Assembly (NCBI RefSeq): GCF_001700505.1
Contig: NZ_MAPV01000092.1
Span: 1-64,000 of the forward strand
Source of the DNA: Streptomyces mutomycini
GTDB taxonomy: Bacteria > Actinomycetota > Actinomycetes > Streptomycetales > Streptomycetaceae
Length of the DNA stretch: 64,000 bases
Reading direction: 5' to 3'
A program made the translations under genes and the position numbers. Positions 24,266 to 31,303 of the stretch are shown piece by piece. The notes beneath the pieces were generated by a model. That model made no database searches, was not told where the DNA came from, and saw only the letters and a list, made by a program, of their open reading frames with translations. Position 1 is the first letter of the stretch, and each line of letters begins with the position of its first letter.

Positions 24266-25966
24266 TCACCGAGCCACTGCCCGGCAGTAGGCCTCGTCGG
24301 TGGCGAGGAGGGTGCGGTGGGTGCCCTCGGCGGTGATGACGCCGTCGTCGAGGACGAGCACCCGGTCGGCGGCGTCGAGGACGGCCGGGCTGCTGGTGAG
24401 CACTACGGTGGTGCGGCCCCGGCGCATCTTCGCGATACCGCGGGCGATGAGCTGCTCGGTGGCCGCGTCGACGGCAGTCGTCGGGTCGTGGAGCACCAGC
24501 ACGTCGGTGTCGGCGGCGAGGGCGCGGGCCAGGGACAGCCGTTGACGCTGTCCCCCGGAGAGGTTCGCGCCGCGGTCGCGGACGCTGTGGTCGAGTCCTT
24601 CACGGTGGAGCGCCACGACGTCGGTCAGCATGGACGCCTCTACGGCCTCGGCGACCGTCCGGCTGGTGCCGGACGGGTCGATGTTCGTACGGAGGGTGCC
24701 CGCGAAGATCTCCGCGTCGTACGGGTTCACCAGCGTGTGCTCGCGTACCGCCTCGATCGCCAGGTCCGTGATCTCCTGCCCTCCGACCCGTACCGCGCCC
24801 TCGTAGGCGTGGGGCGGGATGTTCACGGCCAGGATCGACGCGAGGTCGGCCGCCGCGCGAGGCCGGTAGGCGACGATCGCCACGAACTCGCCGGCGGCCA
24901 CCTGGAACTTCAGCTCGCTCAGGGAGCCGTAGCGTACGCGGTCGACCTCCAGACCCCCGCCCTCGGCCGGGCGATCCCGTCCCGGGGCCGTCACCGGCGG
25001 CGCGGACAGGACCAGCGCCATCCTCTCGGCCGAGGCGCGCGCCGTCATCACGTACTTCGGCATCTCGGAGAACAGTTTGAGCGGTTCCATGACGAACTGC
25101 GCCAGTCCCACGGCCATGACGAGTTCCCCGATGGTGATCCGGCGCTCGAAGGCCAGCCAGCCCGCCGTCAGGGTCACGGCGGCGGCGAGCACCGCGTTGA
25201 GGGCCAGCGCGGTACCCGCGTACGCGCCGTTCGCCCTGGCGACGGTGATCGCCTGGTGCCTGGCATCCGTACTGACCTTGCGGTAGGACGTGAACGCGGC
25301 GTGGTTGCCGCCGAAGCCGTGCAGCGGGCGCAGGCCCGTGATCAGGTCGGCGACCTTCGCGCCGGCCCGTGCCACGCGGGCCTGCTGTTCCTGGGTGCCG
25401 GTGCCGATCCGCTTCGACATCACGCTCAGGACCGACAGGATCGCGACGGTTCCCACGATGACCAGCAGGCCGAGGCGGAGGTCGGCCAGTCCCAGCGCGA
25501 CAGCCGCGACCAGCACCGCGACCAGCGAGCTGATCAGCAGCGGTACCACCTCGATGATGTCGGCGGTCTGGTCGGCGTCCTCGGTGGCGATGGTGAGCAC
25601 CTCACCGGACTTCAGATCGACGTCCCTGGCCACCGGTTGGAGTCCGCAGGCCGCCACCCGCACCCTCCAGCGGTGCGCCTCGGTCGTGTTGGCCTCCTGC
25701 AGGACGCGCATCCCGAACCTCCACGACAGGGAGACGGTCGTGATGATCACGGCGAGCGCACCGATGGACAGGCCGAGCGAGCCGAGGCTCCGCTCCTGCA
25801 GTGAGTGCTCGACGATCAGGCCGAGCGCGATGGGGAAGGCGGTCTCGCCGGCCTGGTACAGGCCCATCAGAGCGGTGCCCCGGGCCATGGCGCCGACGTT
25901 GCGGCGCAGTGCGGTCCGGAGGATGCCGGTCCCCCGACGGGGCCGCTGCGGATCAGGAGTCGTCAT
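24266..25966 (-). CDS. ABC exporter half (TMD-NBD) with degenerate ATP-binding site, siderophore-locus type
   Basis: This 566-residue ABC_membrane plus ABC_tran half-transporter has about six hydrophobic segments in residues 25-300. The nucleotide domain is unusual: the Walker A position (about 364-374) reads IVAYRPRAAAD with no GxxGxGKST, the Walker B end reads VLVLHDPTT (His-Asp for Asp-Glu) and the switch histidine is lost (VVLTSSPAV). The signature ANLSGGQRQRLSLARAL (about 468) is perfect. Its partner at 26135-27964 has the reciprocal defects, so the pair should work as a heterodimer with one live site. The gene follows the partner by 168 bp on the same strand, next to iron boxes. Similar pairs (CchG/CchI) occur in the coelichelin cluster, so siderophore export is inferred. 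Confidence 0.85.
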   Translation of the reverse strand: MTTPDPQRPRRGTGILRTALRRNVGAMARGTALMGLYQAGETAFPIALGLIVEHSLQERSLGSLGLSIGALAVIITTVSLSWRFGMRVLQEANTTEAHRWRVRVAACGLQPVARDVDLKSGEVLTIATEDADQTADIIEVVPLLISSLVAVLVAAVALGLADLRLGLLVIVGTVAILSVLSVMSKRIGTGTQEQQARVARAGAKVADLITGLRPLHGFGGNHAAFTSYRKVSTDARHQAITVARANGAYAGTALALNAVLAAAVTLTAGWLAFERRITIGELVMAVGLAQFVMEPLKLFSEMPKYVMTARASAERMALVLSAPPVTAPGRDRPAEGGGLEVDRVRYGSLSELKFQVAAGEFVAIVAYRPRAAADLASILAVNIPPHAYEGAVRVGGQEITDLAIEAVREHTLVNPYDAEIFAGTLRTNIDPSGTSRTVAEAVEASMLTDVVALHREGLDHSVRDRGANLSGGQRQRLSLARALAADTDVLVLHDPTTAVDAATEQLIARGIAKMRRGRTTVVLTSSPAVLDAADRVLVLDDGVITAEGTHRTLLATDEAYCRAVAR

Positions 25967-26134
25967 CGAGGTCGCCGGCCATCGCTTCCGGGGTTGGCGG
26001 GGTGAGCGTGACGCGGATCGTGATCACAGGACGGCGTCCGAAGGGTCACCGTCCGCCCGCGCAGGTCGTCGGGGCCGGTGCGGGACAGCAGGGCGGAGCG
26101 AGCACCGCGATCCGTCATCGGGAACACATCGTCC

Positions 26135-27964
26135 TCACAGCGTAGGGAGGCCGGGCCGGCCCGAGTTCAGCGCTGCTTCACTGCCCTCGCGCCAGGCCCG
26201 CCACAGCCGCGCGTACCGTCCGTCCAGAGCCACCAGTTCCTCGTGGGTCCCCTCCTCCACCACGCGTCCCGCGTCCAGCACGACGATCCGGTCCGCCGCC
26301 CTCGCCTGGGTCAGCCGGTGCGCGACGAACAGCGTGGTCCGGCCCGAGCACGCGGCCCGCACGGCCCTCTCAAGCTCGGCGGCACCCTCGCTGCCCGCCT
26401 CCGCGGTCGACTCGTCGAGCACCACCACCGGTGCCCGGTTCAGCACCAGCCGGGCCAGGGCGATCTGGGCGACCCTGGTGACGTCGAGGCGCTCGCCGCC
26501 CTCGCCGACGACGGTGTCCAGCCCGTCGGGGAGCGCGTCCGCCCAGTGACCGGCGCCGACGGTCCGCAGTGCGTCCGCCAGTTCGGCATCGGTCGCCAGC
26601 GGCGCGGCCAGCCGCAGATCGTCCGCGAGAGGCCCGGAGAACACGTGCGTCTCCTGCGTCAGGATGCTCACCAGAGCCCGCGCGCCCGCTTCGTCGAGGC
26701 CGTTGAGGTCCACCGGCCCGACGCGCACCGAACCGGCCTGCGGAGTACCGATGCCCGCGATCAGCGCGGCCAGGGTCGACTTCCCCGCGCCCGACGCCCC
26801 CACCAGGGCGAGCGAACCGCCGGCCGGGATCGTCAGGCTGACGTCCCGGAGGACCGGCTCCTCGGAACCGGGATAGCTGAAGGTCAGTCGCTCCACTGTC
26901 ACCGGGTACTCGGTGGCGGCCGCGGCCGCCACGGAGGCGTCGCCCACCAGCCTGTCCTCTCCGGCCTCTCCCAGCACCCCGACCAACCGGGTGAGGCTCG
27001 CGCCCGACTTCTGTGCCTCGTCGAAGGTGAACATGATGGCCCCCAGCGGGGTGAACAGCCGGTGGAACATGAGGGGCGCCGCCGACACCTCTCCCAGGGT
27101 CGCGGCGCCGCCCTCCAGCAGGACGTAGCCCACCACGAGGATCAGGACCAGCCCGACGAACTCGGCCCGGTTCTCCCTGCCGACGAAACGGCCGAAGATC
27201 CGGAAGACCTCGATGCCGAGATCGCGCACACGCCACGACGTGGCTGTGACCCGCTCACGGAAGTCGCTCTCCAGACGGTACGCCCGGACCGTCTCGATCC
27301 CGTTCAGACCGCTGATCAACGCCTGCGCACGTTCGCCCTGGGCTGTCCGCTGCCGCCGGTAGAGCGGGGCCGACTGCGGGAGATACCAGCGCAGGGCCAG
27401 AGCGTAGGCGGGCAGCGCGCCGGCGCCCGCCAGGCCGAGCCTCCAGTCGAGTCCGAACATGCCGGCCGTGGCGATGGCCACCAGCACGCCCGCAGTGAAG
27501 ACCGTGGGGACGGCCGTACGGATGCCCCTGGACAGCACGGCCACGTCGTCGCCGACGCGTGAGAGCACGTCTCCCCTGCCGACCTGCTCGATCCGTGCGC
27601 TCGGCATGCCCAGAACCGCCCGGACGGCAGCTTCCCGCAACTGTGCGAGAAGATCCGCCCCCAGCCGCCCGATCAGATACACCGACATCGCGGTGGCCGC
27701 GGCGCCGAGCAGCGCGGCGGCTCCCATCAGGGCGCCCGTCGTGACCAGGACCGAGTGCCCGCCGCCCTGGGCCACGCCGTCGACCACCCGGCTGAGCAGG
27801 AGCACCGGGAGCACCTGGAACACCGCCCCGGCCACCGTGGTGAGCACGGTGGCCGCCGTGAGCCACGGCGCCTCACGGCACCGCGAGGCGAGCCATCGGG
27901 TGGACTCGCCACCCGCCGCCGTGCGCAGGGTGGACGGCGCGACGCGCGTGTCGGCGCCGCTCAC
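26135..27964 (-). CDS. ABC exporter half (TMD-NBD) with intact Walker motifs and degenerate signature
   Basis: The protein has 609 residues: a transmembrane domain at about 30-320 and an NBD at about 355-590. Walker A is intact (LVGASGAGKSTLAALIAG, 389-397), as are the Q-loop (SILTQETHVFSG), Walker B with catalytic Glu (PVVVLDESTA, Glu 518) and switch His (FVAHRLT, 549). The LSGGQ signature is replaced by GGERLDVTRVAQIAL (about 489-503). It therefore supplies the ATP-gripping half of a single functional site, with the LSGGQ coming from the adjacent half-transporter. The start is GTG 27964, which overlaps the stop of a 36-codon ORF. Divergent iron boxes suggest induction in low iron. Confidence 0.86.
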   Translation of the reverse strand: MSGADTRVAPSTLRTAAGGESTRWLASRCREAPWLTAATVLTTVAGAVFQVLPVLLLSRVVDGVAQGGGHSVLVTTGALMGAAALLGAAATAMSVYLIGRLGADLLAQLREAAVRAVLGMPSARIEQVGRGDVLSRVGDDVAVLSRGIRTAVPTVFTAGVLVAIATAGMFGLDWRLGLAGAGALPAYALALRWYLPQSAPLYRRQRTAQGERAQALISGLNGIETVRAYRLESDFRERVTATSWRVRDLGIEVFRIFGRFVGRENRAEFVGLVLILVVGYVLLEGGAATLGEVSAAPLMFHRLFTPLGAIMFTFDEAQKSGASLTRLVGVLGEAGEDRLVGDASVAAAAATEYPVTVERLTFSYPGSEEPVLRDVSLTIPAGGSLALVGASGAGKSTLAALIAGIGTPQAGSVRVGPVDLNGLDEAGARALVSILTQETHVFSGPLADDLRLAAPLATDAELADALRTVGAGHWADALPDGLDTVVGEGGERLDVTRVAQIALARLVLNRAPVVVLDESTAEAGSEGAAELERAVRAACSGRTTLFVAHRLTQARAADRIVVLDAGRVVEEGTHEELVALDGRYARLWRAWREGSEAALNSGRPGLPTL

Positions 27965-28071
27965 TCGGGGTCCGCTTCCGGTCGGCGGCGGGGCAGGCCG
28001 GAGAGTGCGTGCAGCCGGCCGTGTGCCGCAGGTGCCGCAGGTGCCGCACCGTCAGGCAGAACCTGCGACAT
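27961..28071 (-). CDS. Possible 36-residue leader ORF coupled to the ABC exporter
   Basis: An ATG at 28071 with GGGAG five bases upstream opens a 36-residue frame starting MSQVLPDGAAPAAPAAHGRL. Its TGA stop overlaps the GTG start of the ABC gene in a GTGA arrangement, the usual sign of translational coupling. It contains a 9-bp tandem repeat (GTGCCGCAG x3, 28023-28049) that encodes part of the Ala/Pro tract. I do not recognise the peptide. It may only be a non-functional upstream frame. Confidence 0.35.
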   Translation of the reverse strand: MSQVLPDGAAPAAPAAHGRLHALSGLPRRRPEADPE

Positions 28072-28157
28072 GTCACTCCCATCGCGCGGGGAATCCGCCG
28101 AAGGACGCGGGAGACCTTGAGCGGGCGCGCGCCGGCCGAGCGGCACGCTCCTGCAAT

Positions 28158-28176
28158 TGAGGTGAGCCTAAGCTCC
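28158..28176. promoter_or_regulatory. Iron box (DmdR/DtxR-type), exporter side
   Basis: TGAGGTGAGCCTAAGCTCC matches the actinobacterial iron box TTAGGTTAGGCTCACCTAA (read in the reverse form TTAGGTGAGCCTAACCTAA) at about 15 of 19 positions. It lies upstream of the ABC exporter operon and of its small ORF. DmdR1/IdeR-type repressors with Fe2+ bind such sites. Confidence 0.7.
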
Positions 28177-28260
28177 TCCCTCCCAGCTGTCGACAGGCGG
28201 GGGGCGAACCACCGCGCACGCCCTCCGCCAACACCGTGTTCCCGACGCCCTGTTGCGCAC

Positions 28261-28279
28261 TAAGGTTAGCCTCGCTTTA
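28261..28279. promoter_or_regulatory. Iron box (DmdR/DtxR-type), formyltransferase side
   Basis: TAAGGTTAGCCTCGCTTTA matches the iron-box consensus at about 14 of 19 positions. It lies 38 bp before the formyltransferase ATG, between the divergent exporter and formyltransferase genes. It should make the formyltransferase iron-repressed. Confidence 0.65.
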
Positions 28280-28316
28280 CTGAGTGCTCGTCAATCCCTG
28301 CTCCAAGGAGGAACCC

Positions 28317-29264
28317 ATGCGGGTCGTCATGTTCGGGTACCAGACCTGGGGGCACCGCACCCTGCAAGCCCTCCTGGACTCCGAGCATGACGTGGTGCTG
28401 GTCGTGACCCACCCCAGGAGCGACCACGCGTACGAGAAGATCTGGAGCGACTCCGTCGCCGACCTGGCCGAAGCGCGGGACGTCCCGGTCCTGATCCGTA
28501 ACCGCCCCGACGACGAGGAGCTGTTCGAACGCCTCCAGGAAGCCGCCCCGGACATCATCGTGGCCAACAACTGGCGGACCTGGATCCCCCCGCGCATCTT
28601 CGGCCTCCCGCGCCACGGCACGCTGAACATCCACGACTCGCTGTTGCCGAAGTACGCCGGCTTCTCCCCGCTGATCTGGGCCCTGATCAACGGCGAGTCC
28701 GAAGTGGGCGTCACCGCGCACATGATGAACGACGAACTCGACGCCGGCGACATCGTCCGGCAGGAGGCCGTGCCGGTGGGCCCGACGGACACCGCCACCG
28801 ACCTGTTCCACAGGACCGTCGACCTCATAGGCCCGGTCACCATCGGCGCTCTCGATCTCATCGCGGCAGGGAAGACGGAGTTCACCCCGCAGGACCGCTC
28901 GCACGCGACCTTCTTCCACAAGCGGTCGGCCGAGGACATCCGCATCGACTGGAGCTGGCCCGCCGAGGACCTCGAACGCCTGGTCCGCGCCCAGTCCGAG
29001 CCGTATCCCAGCGCGTTCACCTTCCACAAGGGCACGCGCATCGAGGTCCTCGCCGCGGCGGTGTCCCAGGGCCGGTACGGGGGAACGCCCGGCCGGATCT
29101 TCTACCGCGAGGGCGACGGGGTGGTCGTCGTCGCGGGATCCGACGCCCGCACCGGACGCAACCGCGGCCTGGCCATCACACGCGTACGCACCGAGGACGG
29201 CCGGGAAATGCCCGCAGCGGAGTACTTCACCGCCATGGGCGGCTATCTGACCAGGCGCCCCTGA
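28317..29264 (+). CDS. Formyltransferase of the hydroxamate-siderophore type (CchA-like)
   Basis: This 315-residue protein has a formyl_trans_N domain (about 1-190) and a C-terminal Fmt-like domain. The catalytic triad is visible: Asn104 and His106 in TLNIHDSLLPKYAGFSPL, and Asp142 in MMNDELDAGDI. Related enzymes take formyl from N10-formyl-THF to modify N5-hydroxyornithine in coelichelin-type siderophores, whereas true Fmt acts on initiator tRNA. ATG 28317 follows a perfect AAGGAGGA, and an iron box precedes it. The monooxygenase and NRPS that would supply and use its product are absent from the window. Confidence 0.85.
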   Translation: MRVVMFGYQTWGHRTLQALLDSEHDVVLVVTHPRSDHAYEKIWSDSVADLAEARDVPVLIRNRPDDEELFERLQEAAPDIIVANNWRTWIPPRIFGLPRHGTLNIHDSLLPKYAGFSPLIWALINGESEVGVTAHMMNDELDAGDIVRQEAVPVGPTDTATDLFHRTVDLIGPVTIGALDLIAAGKTEFTPQDRSHATFFHKRSAEDIRIDWSWPAEDLERLVRAQSEPYPSAFTFHKGTRIEVLAAAVSQGRYGGTPGRIFYREGDGVVVVAGSDARTGRNRGLAITRVRTEDGREMPAAEYFTAMGGYLTRRP

Positions 29265-29396
29265 CGCCACGGCCGCCGCCGAACGGCATCCGTGAAACAC
29301 CGGGAGGAGGAGGGCGCCGGCGCTCGGCGCGGGACCGGCCGGCCGGTGGCTCCGGCGGACCGCACCCGTTACGGGAGGCCGACGTCGACCAAGCTG

Positions 29397-29415
29397 TAAG
29401 GGCAGGCTAACCTAA
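29397..29415. promoter_or_regulatory. Iron box abutting the uptake-operon start
   Basis: TAAGGGCAGGCTAACCTAA matches the iron-box consensus at about 15 of 19 positions, including the whole right half. It ends 5 bases before the ATG of the ABC ATPase. There is no separate Shine-Dalgarno, so the transcript is probably leaderless or the true start is further inside. Confidence 0.75.
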
Positions 29416-29420
29416 GGCCC

Positions 29421-30320
29421 ATGAGAGCTGGTGAGAGCACTTCCAGTGCTGTGGCTGCCCCTGTGGCGGCCGGTGTGCCGCGTGCGAGTGGCCATGGACT
29501 GACCGCCGACGGGGTGACCGTGGCGTACGGCCGCGTCGACGTCGTACACGCTGCGGCCATCACCCTGCGGCCCGCCGAGGTGACCGTGCTCGTGGGCCCC
29601 AACGGCAGCGGGAAGTCGACGCTGCTGCGCACGCTCGCCAGGCTCCAGACCGCGCGCACCGGCTCGCTCACGATCGACGCGGGAACGGACGAGGCCACGG
29701 ACGGCTTCGCGCTCGGCGCCCGCGAGTTCGCGCGGCGCGTCGCCCTCCTGACCCAGACCCGGTCCACACCGGGCGGACTCACCGTCAGGGACGTCGTCGA
29801 CTTCGGCCGCTACCCCCACCGGGGCCGCTGGGGCCGGCCCGACCCTCGTGGCACCGCCGCGGTGGACCGGGCGCTCGGCCTCACCGGTGTGGAGGACCTC
29901 GCCGGGCGCGGCGTCGATCAGCTCTCGGGCGGACAGCTCCAGCGCGTATGGCTCGCGAGCTGTCTCGCCCAGGAGACAGGGGTACTGCTCCTGGACGAGC
30001 CGACCACCTACCTCGATCTCCGCTACCAGGTCGAACTCCTCGACCTGATCCGCGATCTCGCCGACGACCACGGCATCGCTGTGGGAGTCGTCCTCCACGA
30101 CCTCGACCAGGCCGCAGCCGTCGCCGACCGCGTGGCCCTGCTGCAGGCGGGGCGCATCGTCGCCGACGGCGCGCCCGAGGACGTGTTCACGCCGGAACTT
30201 CTGTCGGACGTCTACGGCATTCGCATCGATGTAGGCACCGATCCCTCGACCGGCCGGCTGCGCACCCGCGCGATAGGCCGCCACCACTCCAGATCCGAAA
30301 GGCTCAGCACCTCCCCATGA
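29421..30320 (+). CDS. Ferric-siderophore ABC transporter ATPase (FepC/FhuC type)
   Basis: This 299-residue protein has a complete NBD: Walker A VGPNGSGKSTLLRTLARL, Q-loop LLTQTRSTPGGLTVRDVVDF, signature DQLSGGQLQRVWLASCLAQ, Walker B GVLLLDEPTTYLDLRYQVEL and switch VVLHDLDQAAAVAD. The GRYPH segment and TYLDLRYQ are typical of iron-complex importers. The first about 25 residues look like non-conserved extension. The iron box lies directly before the ATG. It overlaps the binding-protein gene by ATGA in a three-gene uptake operon. Confidence 0.9.
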   Translation: MRAGESTSSAVAAPVAAGVPRASGHGLTADGVTVAYGRVDVVHAAAITLRPAEVTVLVGPNGSGKSTLLRTLARLQTARTGSLTIDAGTDEATDGFALGAREFARRVALLTQTRSTPGGLTVRDVVDFGRYPHRGRWGRPDPRGTAAVDRALGLTGVEDLAGRGVDQLSGGQLQRVWLASCLAQETGVLLLDEPTTYLDLRYQVELLDLIRDLADDHGIAVGVVLHDLDQAAAVADRVALLQAGRIVADGAPEDVFTPELLSDVYGIRIDVGTDPSTGRLRTRAIGRHHSRSERLSTSP

Positions 30321-31297
30321 GACGCCACTTCTTCGCCTCGGTCTCCGTCGCCGTCGCCGCACTCTCCCTGGCCGCCTGCGGAACCACGGAACCCTCCCCC
30401 GCCGATTCCGCGGCCGCGGACAAGCCTGCGGGAAAGATCACCCTCACCGACGCCAAGGGCACGAAGGTGACTCTCGACGGACCCGCGACGAAGGTCGTCG
30501 CCACCGAGTGGAACGTGGTCGAGGACCTTCTGGCGCTCGGAGTCGCACCCGTGGGCGTCGCGGACGTGAAGGGCTACACCGCGTGGAACACCGCGGCCCC
30601 GCTCACCGGTGACCCCAAGGACATCGGCACCCGCGGCGAGCCGAGCATCGACGCCGTCGCGGCCCTCGCGCCCGACCTGGTCGTCGCCACCAGCGACCTC
30701 TCGCCGGCGGTGGTGAAGCAGCTCCGCAAGGTCGCGCCCGTCATGGAGATCACGTCCGCCGACGCCGCCGACCAGATCGGCACGATGACAAAGGGCCTCG
30801 ACCTCATCGCGAAGGCCACCGGCAAGGAGACCAAGGCGGACACGCTCAAGAAGAACTTCGAAGCGAGCCTCACCGAGGGCAGGAAGGCGCTCGCGGACGC
30901 GGGCCTCGGCGGTGCCCAGATCGCCTCCGCCGACGGCTACGTCGCCTCGAACCAGGTCTCCATCCGCGCCTACACCGGCACTTCCCTCCTCGGGGCCGTC
31001 AACGAGAAGCTCGGGCTGAAGAACGCCTGGACCGTGAAGGGCGACGAGAGCTACGGCCTCGCCACCACCGACGTCGAAGGCCTGACCGGCCTCGGCGACG
31101 TCCAGTTCACGTACGTGGCGAACGACGCGGACGGTGACGCGTTCACCGGTCCCCTCGCCAAGAACGCGGTGTGGAAGTCGCTTCCCTTCGTGAAGGACGG
31201 CAACGTGCACCGGCTGCCCGACGGCGTCTGGATGTTCGGCGGCCCCCTCTCCATGGAGGCGTACACCGACTCCCTCGTCGACGCGCTGACGAAGTAG
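30317..31297 (+). CDS. Iron-siderophore substrate-binding lipoprotein (FepB/FhuD type)
   Basis: This 326-residue protein starts with a signal peptide and lipobox (VAVAALSLAACGTTEPS), so it is membrane-anchored outside the cell. The mature part is a type III periplasmic binding fold: KVVATEWNVVEDLLALGVAP, GEPSIDAVAALAPDLVVATS (helix-linker class) and DGNVHRLPDGVWMFGGPLSM. It should capture a ferric siderophore and deliver it to the fused permease downstream. It overlaps the ATPase gene by 4 bp and sits 6 bp before the permease. Confidence 0.88.
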   Translation: MRRHFFASVSVAVAALSLAACGTTEPSPADSAAADKPAGKITLTDAKGTKVTLDGPATKVVATEWNVVEDLLALGVAPVGVADVKGYTAWNTAAPLTGDPKDIGTRGEPSIDAVAALAPDLVVATSDLSPAVVKQLRKVAPVMEITSADAADQIGTMTKGLDLIAKATGKETKADTLKKNFEASLTEGRKALADAGLGGAQIASADGYVASNQVSIRAYTGTSLLGAVNEKLGLKNAWTVKGDESYGLATTDVEGLTGLGDVQFTYVANDADGDAFTGPLAKNAVWKSLPFVKDGNVHRLPDGVWMFGGPLSMEAYTDSLVDALTK

Positions 31298-31303
31298 CGC
31301 GCC

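Noticed and set aside
25953..26027. 24-codon ORF (VITIRVTLTPPTPEAMAGDL...) overlapping the start of the ABC gene at 25966
   Set aside because: No ribosome site and no known family; kept out of the annotation for lack of support.
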